Shown one piece after another: positions 1 to 7,488 of a stretch of 18,367 nucleotides of DNA. The position numbers and the translations under genes were made by a program. Where the stretch lies: NCBI GenBank assembly GCA_905198475.1, contig CAJKCQ010000047.1, positions 1 to 18,367 of the forward strand, written 5' to 3'. The notes beneath the pieces are model-generated. The model was not told the DNA's origin, ran no database searches, and was given only the letters and a program-made list of their open reading frames with translations. The stretch is from an uncultured Sutterella sp. GTDB lineage: Bacteria > Pseudomonadota > Gammaproteobacteria > Burkholderiales > Burkholderiaceae_F. Each line of letters opens with the position of its first letter. Positions within the stretch are counted from its first letter, which is position 1.

Positions 1-54
1 ATTATGCTCGCCGGGCATCACGTCCGTAGTCTCAACTTCACCCCGGGAACTTAG

Positions 55-60
55 GATAAT
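55..60 (+). promoter_or_regulatory. possible -10 element (GATAAT) before the GTPase gene
   Basis: The sequence TAGGATAAT ends 42 bases before the GTPase start and GATAAT matches the sigma70 -10 consensus at 5 of 6 positions. The best -35 candidate at 17-base spacing (TCAACT, 32-37) is weak. Positions 1-54 hold no gene I can support. Confidence 0.25.
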
Positions 61-102
61 TGAGGTTCGTCCTCGACACGCATTTCTTTCCCTCCCGCGT
101 CC

Positions 103-1563
103 ATGCTTTCTTCTCCGGATCCCCTGCGCATTCATCTGAGTCTCGTGAGCCACACGAACATCGGCAAGACGACGCTCGCGCGCACGCTTCTCATGCGCGA
201 CGTGGGCGAAGTCGCCGACCGCGCGCACGTGACGGAGACGACGGACGACTACGTGCTCGCCCGGGGCCCGGACGGCTCCGAGCTCGTACTCTGGGACACG
301 CCGGGGTTCGGCAACTCCGTCGCGCTCGCCCGGCGTCTCGAAGGGCGCTCCAACCCCGTCGGGTGGCTGCTCTCCGAAGTCTGGGACCGCTTCACCAACA
401 AGGCCTTCTGGCTCGATCAGCGCGCCGTCGCCCACATCCGCGACGTCTCGAGCGTCGTGCTCTATCTCGTCAACATCGCGGAGCTCCCCGAGAAGACGCC
501 CTACATCGGCGCGGAGATGAAGATCCTCTCCTGGATCGGCAAGCCCGTCGTGGTGCTCCTCAACCAGATGGGGCGTCCTCAGGAGCCCGAGAAGGAGGCG
601 GCCGCGGTGGACGCCTGGCGGCGTTCGCTCGCACCCTACGGTTTCGTGAAGAGCGTCCTGCCGATGGACGCCTTCGCGCGCTGCTGGATTCAGGAGGAGC
701 GGCTCTTCAACGCCATCGGCGAGGCGCTCCCCGACGACAAGAAGGCCGCCTACCGCACGCTTCAGTCCGTCTGGCGCCGCAGTCGCCAGGCGGCCTACGC
801 CGGGTCCGTGGACGCCATGGCGCGCCACCTCCGGCACGCCCTCGCGGGCCACGTTGAGCTGCCCGCTCCGTCCCTCAAAGACCGGGCGATCCACATGGGG
901 CGGCGCTTCGGCTTCTTCAAGAACGAACACGACGCGCTCGCCGACGCGCAGGCGGCGCTTGCCGCTCAAGCCGCCGACGGCTTCTGCTCGCTCACCGGCC
1001 GCCTCATCCGCATCAACGGCCTCAAGGGCGCGGGCGTTTCCAAAGAAATCTTCCGCCGCATGAAGACCGACTGGAACCTTGCCGTCTACTCGATCGACCC
1101 GCAGAGCGCGGCGGCGATCGGCACCGGCATCGGCGCGGCTTCCGGCGCCGCTGCCGGACTGGCCGTGGACCTCTCCACCGCCGGGCTCTCGCTCGGCGTC
1201 GGCACGCTGATCGGGGGTTTGATCGGCGCCGTGGGCGGCATCGGCGCCGCGCACGCCTACAACATCACCCGCAGAAAGGCGGGCGCCGAGCTCTCCTGGA
1301 GCGACGACGCCGTCACGGGGTTTCTTCTGGAGGCCGTGCTCCTCTACCTCGCCGTCGCGCACTTCGGGCGCGGGCGCGGAGACTGGGAGGAGAGCGAGTC
1401 GCCCGAATTCTGGAAGGAGGCCGCGCAGAAGGCGATCGGCGAGGAGAAGTTCTCCTGGGCGGAGCTCCGAGCGCTTCCCCCCGACGAGAGCGTGGCGGCG
1501 ATCACTCCGCGGATTGACGCCGTGCTGAAGCGGATCTTTGCGGCGCTCTACGGCGAAGGTTGA
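103..1563 (+). CDS. DUF3482-type P-loop GTPase (predicted)
   Basis: A 486-residue protein with a TRAFAC-like GTPase domain at the N-terminus and a C-terminal region resembling DUF3482. Seen: a G1/P-loop SHTNIGKT (residues 16-23), a G3 motif WDTPGFG (64-70), and VVVLLNQMG (149-157) where a G4 NKxD would be expected. Residues about 337-386 form a long Gly/Ala-rich hydrophobic stretch that could insert into or lie on a membrane. The first glycine of the P-loop is Ser and the G4 motif is NQMG, so nucleotide specificity cannot be assumed to be classical. In related bacteria such genes often follow a DUF2868 gene; the window begins too late to show one. I chose the ATG at 103 because the GTPase fold starts 10 residues later; no clear Shine-Dalgarno precedes it. 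The gene converges on the glycosyltransferase with 33 bases between the stops. The cellular role is unknown. Confidence 0.85.
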   Translation: MLSSPDPLRIHLSLVSHTNIGKTTLARTLLMRDVGEVADRAHVTETTDDYVLARGPDGSELVLWDTPGFGNSVALARRLEGRSNPVGWLLSEVWDRFTNKAFWLDQRAVAHIRDVSSVVLYLVNIAELPEKTPYIGAEMKILSWIGKPVVVLLNQMGRPQEPEKEAAAVDAWRRSLAPYGFVKSVLPMDAFARCWIQEERLFNAIGEALPDDKKAAYRTLQSVWRRSRQAAYAGSVDAMARHLRHALAGHVELPAPSLKDRAIHMGRRFGFFKNEHDALADAQAALAAQAADGFCSLTGRLIRINGLKGAGVSKEIFRRMKTDWNLAVYSIDPQSAAAIGTGIGAASGAAAGLAVDLSTAGLSLGVGTLIGGLIGAVGGIGAAHAYNITRRKAGAELSWSDDAVTGFLLEAVLLYLAVAHFGRGRGDWEESESPEFWKEAAQKAIGEEKFSWAELRALPPDESVAAITPRIDAVLKRIFAALYGEG

Positions 1564-1596
1564 CGGTCGACGGCGGCAGCGCCACCTCTTTATGCC

Positions 1597-2580
1597 TCAG
1601 CCGCCGGTGCGGAGGAATTCAAAATACTTCCGCGCCGTTAAAAGGCCGATGAGGAGCTCGCGCTCCGAATTGCGGAACTGGTCCACCCAGGCATGGGCGT
1701 TGCGGCGGATTTCCGCACACGCCTCCGGGTGCGCCGCATACCACCGGATCTTCTCTTCGAGATCCTCGAAGTCGTCGCGGATTTCGATGTAGTGACGTCC
1801 GGCCTCGAGCCGTCCCTCCATGAACCAGGTTTCATACCGCGGCTTCGGCATGACCGCGATGGAGTTCGACGACATCACCCACTTGAGGTTGCTCGCCACG
1901 TCGTTCCCCTCAAGCGCCAGAACGAACTTGTACCTCAGATGGTCGTAGGGGGTGATCTGACGGACGGACCATTCCGGATGATCGGGGTTCGGCGTCTTTC
2001 CCGTATGTCCGCAGCCCACGAGCGGGTGGCCGTACCAACGCGTCATGAAGCGCACGCGGTGTTCCTGAGAGCAGTTTCCCCGAAAGACGGCGGCGTCCGA
2101 TTTCTCAGTGAAGCTCCGACGATCCTTCAGAAAAATGAAGTGACGGAGTTTGTCGAGCTTCATTAGCACGCAGTTCCGGACGTCGCCCTCAATCGGGCGA
2201 CTTTTGACGAAGGACGGCTCCGCCGGAACGGTCGTGTTGTCGCCGAACACCGCGTTGAAGCGCAGATCGTGCGGGAAATAACGTAGGACCTCGTAGAGGT
2301 CGTGGTTGTAGTTTCCGCGCCGCCACCGCATGCTCTCGACCGTCCGCGCCCCTTTGGCGAGCCCAAAGGGCTGATCGACGCGGCAGTAGTAGTCGACGCG
2401 CTCCCGGATCAGATCTGCGTCCGCCCGCGTCTCCCATCCGGCAAGAAGCGCCCTGCGGCGCCCGAGGAGCCAGCGCTCGGGCACCAGGGCCTTGCCGAGA
2501 TAGGAGACCTGATACCAAGTGTGGGAGTTCTTCCCTCTGGGCTTGAGGTGAATCTTGTCGAGTTCGATGCGAATGGGCAT
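1597..2580 (-). CDS. GT90 / CAP10-family glycosyltransferase (LPS-modifying type)
   Basis: Predicted to move a sugar from a nucleotide-sugar donor to a cell-surface glycan, probably lipopolysaccharide. It resembles the LpsA-like branch of GT90. In the 327-residue form starting at the ATG at 2580, family blocks are seen in order: ERVDYY near residue 61, NAVFGDNTTVP near 109, KSRPI near 126, KLDKLRHFIFLKDRRSFTEK near 141, VFRGNCSQEHR near 165, and YKFVLALEGND then LKWVMSSNS near 217-238. These are the CAP10 donor-binding and catalytic regions as known from the family. An in-frame TTG at 2625 would add 15 residues; neither start has a convincing ribosome binding site. It lies 95 bases downstream of secF on the same strand. 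It has no glycan-gene neighbours, and sampled 60-base lines are 45-63% GC against about 68% in secF, suggesting separate acquisition. Acceptor and sugar are unknown. Confidence 0.85.
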   Translation of the reverse strand: MPIRIELDKIHLKPRGKNSHTWYQVSYLGKALVPERWLLGRRRALLAGWETRADADLIRERVDYYCRVDQPFGLAKGARTVESMRWRRGNYNHDLYEVLRYFPHDLRFNAVFGDNTTVPAEPSFVKSRPIEGDVRNCVLMKLDKLRHFIFLKDRRSFTEKSDAAVFRGNCSQEHRVRFMTRWYGHPLVGCGHTGKTPNPDHPEWSVRQITPYDHLRYKFVLALEGNDVASNLKWVMSSNSIAVMPKPRYETWFMEGRLEAGRHYIEIRDDFEDLEEKIRWYAAHPEACAEIRRNAHAWVDQFRNSERELLIGLLTARKYFEFLRTGG

Positions 2581-2675
2581 GGCTGCGCGATCAGAAGGCT
2601 GCGGTATTGCGGAGATTTCGGTCAATCCGGCGATACAAATCCCAGCTGTAGAACTTTTCGTCTTGGGGTGTGCGC

Positions 2676-3608
2676 TTAGGGCACCATTTCCTCAAGATCC
2701 TCCTTCTTCTTGGGCTTCACGAGGTCCTCGCGCTTCACGCCGAGGTAGAGCGCGATCGCCGCGGCAACGAAGACGGACGAGTAGACGCCGAGCAGGATGC
2801 CGATCGTGAGCGCGAGCGCAAAGTAGTGCAGCGCCGGACCGCCGAAGAAGAACATCGAGAGCGTCATGCAGAGCGTGGACGTGTGCGTGATCACCGTTCG
2901 GGAGATCGTCGCCGTGATGGCCGAGTTGATGACCTCCATCGAGTCGGCGCGGCGCATCGTGCGGAAGTGCTCGCGCACGCGGTCGAAAATGATCACCGAC
3001 TCGTTCACGGAGTAGCCGAGGACCGCGAGCACGGCGGCGAGAACCGGGAGCGTGAACTCCCAGTGCATCACCGAGAAGATGCCCACCACGATCACGATGT
3101 CGTGGAGGTTCGCGATGATCGCGGCCACCGAGAACTTCCACTCGAAGCGGAAGGCGAGGTAGATCATGATGCCGATCACCACGAGGGCGAGCGCCGTGCC
3201 GCCGTCGCGTGCGAGCTCGTCGCCCACCTGGGGGCCGACGAACTCCGTGCTCTTGAGGACGACGCCCGGCTCCTTCGCCTGCAGGACCTTCATCACCTCG
3301 GCGGCAACCTGACCGGAGGTCTGCCCCTCCTTGGTCGGGACGCGGATCACGACGTCGCGAGCGGTGCCGAAGGTCTGCACGAGCACTTCGTTGGAGACTT
3401 CGGCGAGGTCCTGTCGGATCTGCTCGGTCTGCGCGGGCTGGGGGTAGTTCACCTCGAGCTGCGTGCCGCCCGTGAATTCGATCGAGAGTGCGAGGCCGTG
3501 GGTGAAGAGCCAGTACACGGCGACGAGGAAGCTCACGAGCGAGATGGCGTTCAGCACATGGCGGTAGCGCATGAACGGGATGGTGCGGTGGATGCGGAAG
3601 AATTCCAT
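2676..3608 (-). CDS. secF: protein translocase subunit SecF
   Basis: SecF forms the inner-membrane SecDF complex that uses the proton gradient to pull exported proteins out of SecYEG. Length 310 is typical. Seen: TM1 around residues 19-36, the periplasmic domain opening with SIEFTGGTQLEV (42-53), EFVGPQVGDEL (122-132), then five C-terminal membrane segments, including LHDIVIVVGIFSV (168-180), the TM4 signature VLGYSVNESVIIFDRVRE (196-213) and SRTVITHTSTL (236-246). The usual family form is closer to N-D-T-I-V-V-F-D-R, so NESVIIFDR is a mild variant. The tail is Lys/Glu-rich (298-308). A GGGAGG sequence at 3619-3624 lies 10 bases before the ATG, inside the 21-base gap from secD, so the two are co-transcribed and probably translated together. 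Confidence 0.98.
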   Translation of the reverse strand: MEFFRIHRTIPFMRYRHVLNAISLVSFLVAVYWLFTHGLALSIEFTGGTQLEVNYPQPAQTEQIRQDLAEVSNEVLVQTFGTARDVVIRVPTKEGQTSGQVAAEVMKVLQAKEPGVVLKSTEFVGPQVGDELARDGGTALALVVIGIMIYLAFRFEWKFSVAAIIANLHDIVIVVGIFSVMHWEFTLPVLAAVLAVLGYSVNESVIIFDRVREHFRTMRRADSMEVINSAITATISRTVITHTSTLCMTLSMFFFGGPALHYFALALTIGILLGVYSSVFVAAAIALYLGVKREDLVKPKKKEDLEEMVP

Positions 3609-3629
3609 TTTTCTTTTGCCTCCCTCGGA

Positions 3630-5525
3630 TTACTTCGCCTGAGCCTTCTTGGGGTCCGGACGCCAGATCTGGCCGATGTGGACCGCGGTGAGCTTCTTCT
3701 GGCGGCCGTAGATCAGGTTGATCATGGCGCGCGAGACGATCACGGAGGTGAAGATGGAGGTGCCGATGCCGAGGCAGTGCACGACGGCGAAGCCGCGCAC
3801 CGGACCGGAGCCGAAGATGAGGAGCGCGAGGCCGGCGATGAGCGACGTGATGTTCGAGTCGAGAATCGTCGCTAAGGCGCGTTCATAGCCCTCGCTGATG
3901 GCGGTCTGCGGCAGTCTGCCGATGCGCAGCTCCTCGCGCACGCGTTCGTTGATGAGCACGTTCGAGTCCACCGCCATGCCGAGCGTGAGCGCGATGGCCG
4001 CGATGCCCGGCAGCGTCAGGGTCGCCTGGAGCATCGAGAGGATGGCGATCAGCATCATCACGTTGCAGATGAGCGAGATCGCCGAGACGACGCCGAAGAC
4101 CTGGTAGTAGAGCGCCATGAAGACGGCGATGATGATGAAGCCGTAGAGGGTTGAGCGGAAGCCCGCCTCAATGTTCGCCTCACCGAGGCTCGGGCCGATC
4201 AGACGCTCCTCGACGATCTCCATCGGCGCGGCGAGCGAGCCCGCGCGCAGCACGAGGGCCGTGTCGGTCGCCTCGATCGTGGTCATCTGACCGGAGATCT
4301 GCACGCGTCCGCCGCCGATTTCCTGACGGATCACCGGGGCCGTGACGACTTCGCCCTTGCCCTTTTCAAAGAGCAGGATCGCCATGCGGCGGCCGACGTT
4401 TTCTCGGGTCACCTCCTGGAAGATGCGCGCGCCGCGGTTGTCGAGCTCGAGGTTGACGGTCGGCTCCTGCGTCTGGCTGTCGAACCCCGGCTGGGCGTCG
4501 TTGAGGTTTTCGCCCGTGAGGATCACGCGGCGCTTGACGAGGATCGGACGGCCGTCGCGGTCGTTGAACTTCTCGTCGCCGAAGGGGACGCTGCCCTGGG
4601 CGAGCTGCGCGAGCGCTTCGGGCGAATCGTCCACGAGGCGCACTTCGAGCGTGGCCGTGCGGCCGAGAATGTCCTTCGCCTTGGCGGTGTCCTGCACGCC
4701 CGGGAGCTGCACGACGATGCGGTCCGCGCCCTGTTGGGCGATCACGGGCTCGGCGACGCCGAGCTCGTTGATGCGGTTGTGCAGGGTCGAGATGTTCTGC
4801 TTCAACGCGTAGTTCTGGACGTTCTGGATCGCCTTCTGCGAGAGCGTCGCGCGGATCAGGTACGGCGCCTTCGAGGCTTCGGGCAGATCAAGCACGAGGT
4901 CGGGCTGCGTGTTGCGCAGCAGGTCGTTCGCGCGGTCGCGCTCCTCGGCCGTTGCGAAGCGCACCTCGACGTCGTTGCCGACGCGGCTGATGCCGGTGTG
5001 GCGGATGCGCTTGTCGCGCAGCTGCGTGCGCAGGTCGGCCGCGATCGCCTCGGCGCGCTTCGTGATCGCCGCGCGCATGTCCACCTGCAGCAGGAAGTGC
5101 ACGCCGCCGCGGAGGTCGAGGCCGAGGTACATCGGCAGCGCGTTGATCGAGAGGAGCCAGCGCGGGGTGTTCGGCACGAGGTTGAGCGCCACGATGTGCG
5201 TCGGATCCTTCGGATCGGCGTTGAGGGCGCGTTCGATCGCCTCGCGGGCGCGCAGCTGCTCTTCGGTCTGGGTCGGATCAAAGCGCACGCGGATCGTGTT
5301 CTGCTGCGCGCCCTGTTCGTAGAAGACGCCGTTGGGCTTGAGGTTCGCCTGAGCGAGCGCGTTCTCGACCTGCGAGAGCGTCTGCTCGGTCACCTTCACC
5401 GTGGCCTTGCCCGAGGTCACCTGCACCGCAGGCGACTCGCCGTAGAAGTTCGGCAGCGTATAGACGAGCCCAATCAAGAGCACGACGCCGATCAATATGT
5501 ATTTCCAGAGAGGATAGCGATTCAT
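3630..5525 (-). CDS. secD: protein translocase subunit SecD
   Basis: Partner of SecF in the proton-driven SecDF unit of the Sec export machinery. The 631-residue protein has TM1 at about residues 9-24 (KYILIGVVLLIGLVYT), the family motif YLGLDLRGGVHFLLQVDM at 133-150, a large periplasmic region, and a five-helix membrane domain from about 460 to 600 containing GMAVDSNVLINERVREELR (516-534) and FGSGPVRGFAV (around 571-581). Asp519 in that motif is at the position of the proton-relay aspartate known for SecD. I chose the ATG at 5525 because MNRYPLWKYI is the typical SecD N-terminus; the frame stays open to a GTG at 5738, but those 71 residues are Arg/Ala-rich and lie over palindromic spacer DNA. 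A GGAG lies 13 bases before the ATG. Confidence 0.97.
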   Translation of the reverse strand: MNRYPLWKYILIGVVLLIGLVYTLPNFYGESPAVQVTSGKATVKVTEQTLSQVENALAQANLKPNGVFYEQGAQQNTIRVRFDPTQTEEQLRAREAIERALNADPKDPTHIVALNLVPNTPRWLLSINALPMYLGLDLRGGVHFLLQVDMRAAITKRAEAIAADLRTQLRDKRIRHTGISRVGNDVEVRFATAEERDRANDLLRNTQPDLVLDLPEASKAPYLIRATLSQKAIQNVQNYALKQNISTLHNRINELGVAEPVIAQQGADRIVVQLPGVQDTAKAKDILGRTATLEVRLVDDSPEALAQLAQGSVPFGDEKFNDRDGRPILVKRRVILTGENLNDAQPGFDSQTQEPTVNLELDNRGARIFQEVTRENVGRRMAILLFEKGKGEVVTAPVIRQEIGGGRVQISGQMTTIEATDTALVLRAGSLAAPMEIVEERLIGPSLGEANIEAGFRSTLYGFIIIAVFMALYYQVFGVVSAISLICNVMMLIAILSMLQATLTLPGIAAIALTLGMAVDSNVLINERVREELRIGRLPQTAISEGYERALATILDSNITSLIAGLALLIFGSGPVRGFAVVHCLGIGTSIFTSVIVSRAMINLIYGRQKKLTAVHIGQIWRPDPKKAQAK

Positions 5526-5635
5526 GGTTTTCGCTCTTCTCCACGTCGGGATGGGTTGAAGAAACTTTTTGGCTCCGGAGCGTCCGGGCGTCCCGGCACC
5601 CGCCGCTCCTGAGTCCGCCTTGCCGGAGCGCAAGC

Positions 5636-5685
5636 GGGCTTCGAAAGAGGCCTCACTCATGGGAGGTCCCGCCCTTTCGAAGCCC
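5636..5685. repeat. 12-bp inverted repeat in the yajC-secD spacer
   Basis: GGGCTTCGAAAG at 5636-5647 and CTTTCGAAGCCC at 5674-5685 are perfect inverted arms of 12 bases around a 26-base centre. The centre can itself extend the pairing (GGCCTC at 5649-5654 against GAGGTCC at 5663-5669, with one wobble or bulge). There is no T-run after it on either strand, so it is not a standard terminator; an RNA structure or repeat element in the secD leader is possible. Confidence 0.7.
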
Positions 5686-5745
5686 TTCGCCCGTCCGGGG
5701 GACGCATGAGCCCTGAGGGCGCGCCGCCGATCCTCCACAAAGGAG

Positions 5746-5774
5746 AGGCCCGGCGTCGATCGGATGCCGGGCCT
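5746..5774 (-). terminator. terminator-like hairpin after yajC
   Basis: AGGCCCGGC (5746-5754) and GCCGGGCCT (5766-5774) form a perfect 9-bp stem with an 11-base loop, starting 24 bases past the yajC stop on the minus strand. Only a weak pyrimidine run (CTCCTTTG) follows, so it may attenuate or protect the 3' end rather than stop transcription fully; secD lies downstream. Confidence 0.45.
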
Positions 5775-5798
5775 GCTGCTGAACTGCGCGCGCGTCGA

Positions 5799-6143
5799 TC
5801 AGAACTTGACCGTGCCCTTCGGGAGCACCATCTGAACGGCCTGACGCTGCATGCGGATGACGACGGGCTTGCCGTCAACGGACGCAACCTGCAGGCTGAT
5901 CGACTGGTCGTCCACCGAGTCGATGCGGCCGGAGATGCCGCCCATGGTCATCACTTCGTCGCCCTTCGCGAGCGCCTCGCACATCTTGGCGTGCTCCTTT
6001 TGGCGCTTCTGCTGCGGACGGATGAGGAAGAACCAGAAGACCGCGAAAATGACGATGAGCGGAACCACCTGAACGAGGAACCCCTCCATACCGCCGGCGG
6101 CGGCCGCTTCGCCGGCTGCCACGGCATCGCTGATGAAAAGCAT
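5799..6143 (-). CDS. yajC: Sec translocon accessory protein YajC
   Basis: A small single-span inner-membrane protein that associates with SecDF and SecYEG. The 114-residue protein has the family N-terminus LFISDAVAA, one hydrophobic segment at about residues 23-42 (FLVQVVPLIVIFAVFWFFLI) followed directly by the positively charged RPQQKRQKEH, and the cytoplasmic beta-rich domain with GDEVMTMGGISGRI near 62-75. I chose the ATG at 6143 because GGAG lies 5 bases upstream, whereas the GTG at 6149 would place that GGAG directly against the start. It stands before secD as in E. coli, but with a 273-base spacer full of palindromes. Confidence 0.95.
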   Translation of the reverse strand: MLFISDAVAAGEAAAAGGMEGFLVQVVPLIVIFAVFWFFLIRPQQKRQKEHAKMCEALAKGDEVMTMGGISGRIDSVDDQSISLQVASVDGKPVVIRMQRQAVQMVLPKGTVKF

Positions 6144-6225
6144 GTGCACTCCAAATGAATGTGAAACCCTGAACGCGCGCCGAAGTTTTGGAGCGAATTC
6201 AGGCCCCCAGTGGGGGAGTGGGGAA

Positions 6226-6231
6226 ATTATA
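6226..6231 (-). promoter_or_regulatory. candidate -10 box TATAAT upstream of yajC
   Basis: A perfect TATAAT on the minus strand, 82 bases before the yajC start and after the hairpin that ends tgt. No good -35 box is present at 16-18 bases. A CCCCC/GGGGG mini-hairpin (6204-6216) would lie in the resulting leader. If used, it makes yajC-secD-secF partly independent of queA-tgt. Confidence 0.4.
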
Positions 6232-6258
6232 CGGAGCTCCCACGGCGATAAGGCTTAA

Positions 6259-6286
6259 CGCGCGGGGCCTTTCGAAGCCCCGCGCG
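6259..6286 (-). terminator. strong GC hairpin after tgt
   Basis: CGCGCGGGGC (6259-6268) and GCCCCGCGCG (6277-6286) form a perfect 10-bp stem with an 8-base loop containing TTCGAA, starting 15 bases past the tgt stop. No T-run follows, so it is either a Rho-type end or a 3' stabiliser. It shares the 13-mer CCTTTCGAAGCCC with the right arm of the repeat at 5636-5685. Confidence 0.5.
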
Positions 6287-6301
6287 GCGGCCTCACCGCC
6301 C

Positions 6302-7435
6302 TCATTCGATCCCGCGGGCGCGGTTCGCGTGGAACTCCGCCTTCCACTCCTCGAACCGCCCGGCGTCGAGCGCGTCGCGCATTTCACGGGCGAGCGTGAG
6401 GTAGTAGTGGAGGTTGTGGATGGTGTTGAGCCGGGCGCCCAGCATCTCACCCACCTTGTGAAGGTGGTGGAGGTAGGAGCGGCTGAAGTTGCGGCACGTG
6501 TAGCAGGTGCACGTGGGGTCGAGGGGCCTCAGGTCGCTGCGGTACCGGCTGTTCTTCAGCTTCACGTCGCCGAAGCGCGTGAAGAGCCAGCCGTTGCGCG
6601 CATTACGCGTGGGCATCACGCAGTCGAACATGTCGATGCCGCGCGAGACGCCGTCCACGAGGTCCTCCGGAGTGCCCACGCCCATCAGGTAGCGCGGCCG
6701 GTCCTCGGGGAGCTTCCACGCGATCTCGTCGAGGATGCGGATCATCTCCTCCTTCGGCTCGCCCACCGAAAGGCCGCCCAAGGCGTAGCCGTGGAAGCCG
6801 ATCGCCTTCAGGCCCTCGAGCGACTCCTCGCGCAGGTGCTCGAACATGCCGCCCTGCACGATGCCGAAGAGCGCGTTGGGGTTCTCAAGGCGCTCGAACT
6901 CGTCCTTGGAGCGCTTCGCCCACCTGAGGCTCATGCGCATCGAGGCGCCCGCCTCGGCTTCGGTTGCCGGACGGTCGCCGATTTTGTAGGGCGTGCATTC
7001 GTCGAGCACCATCACGATGTCGGAATTGAGCGTCTTCTGGATCTGCATCGAGATCTCGGGCGAGAGGAAGAGCCGGTCGCCGTTGATGGGGCTCTGGAAC
7101 CTCACGCCTTCCTCGGTGATCTTGCGCAGTTCGCCGAGGCTGAAGACCTGGAAGCCGCCCGAGTCGGTGAGAATCGGCTGGTTCCACTGCATGAAGCCGT
7201 GCAGCCCCCCGTGCGCGCCGATCACTTCAAGACCGGGGCGCAGCCACAGGTGAAAGGTGTTGCCGAGGATCGTCTGCGAGCCCACCTCCTTCAATTCAAA
7301 GGGGGCCATCGACTTCACGGCGCCGTAGGTGCCGACCGGCATGAACATCGGCGTCTCGACCGTGCCGTGATTGAGCGTGAGCGTGCCGCGGCGGGCCTTG
7401 CCGCACGTGGTCTTGACCTGGAAGCTGAATGCCAT
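6302..7435 (-). CDS. tgt: tRNA-guanine transglycosylase
   Basis: Swaps guanine-34 for preQ1 in GUN-anticodon tRNAs, a step in queuosine formation. The 377-residue length matches bacterial Tgt. Seen: ILTDSGGFQVFSL with base-binding Asp91; GIVQGG (191-196); ALGGLSVGE (218-226); the nucleophile region MFDCVMPTRNARNG with Asp271; and the zinc ligands Cys309, Cys311, Cys314 (CTCYTC) with His340 in the NTIHNLHYY block. I chose the ATG at 7435 because MAFSFQVKTTCGKARRG is the usual N-terminus; the frame is open further upstream but runs into queA sequence. It is 53 bases downstream of queA, whose product acts next on the same tRNA position. Confidence 0.97.
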   Translation of the reverse strand: MAFSFQVKTTCGKARRGTLTLNHGTVETPMFMPVGTYGAVKSMAPFELKEVGSQTILGNTFHLWLRPGLEVIGAHGGLHGFMQWNQPILTDSGGFQVFSLGELRKITEEGVRFQSPINGDRLFLSPEISMQIQKTLNSDIVMVLDECTPYKIGDRPATEAEAGASMRMSLRWAKRSKDEFERLENPNALFGIVQGGMFEHLREESLEGLKAIGFHGYALGGLSVGEPKEEMIRILDEIAWKLPEDRPRYLMGVGTPEDLVDGVSRGIDMFDCVMPTRNARNGWLFTRFGDVKLKNSRYRSDLRPLDPTCTCYTCRNFSRSYLHHLHKVGEMLGARLNTIHNLHYYLTLAREMRDALDAGRFEEWKAEFHANRARGIE

Positions 7436-7488
7436 TTGCTCTGGTTCCGTTGCGCAGGGGTTCTGAAGGGGTGATGGGGGGAAGCGCC

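Noticed and set aside
2670..3875. 401-codon plus-strand frame opposite secF
   Set aside because: It is rich in His, Arg, Asp and Glu with no family pattern and lies exactly opposite secF and the end of secD; it is a GC-rich antisense shadow.
5526..5738. 71-residue N-terminal extension of SecD
   Set aside because: The residues are low-complexity Arg/Ala/Gly over palindromic spacer; the family N-terminus begins at the ATG at 5525.
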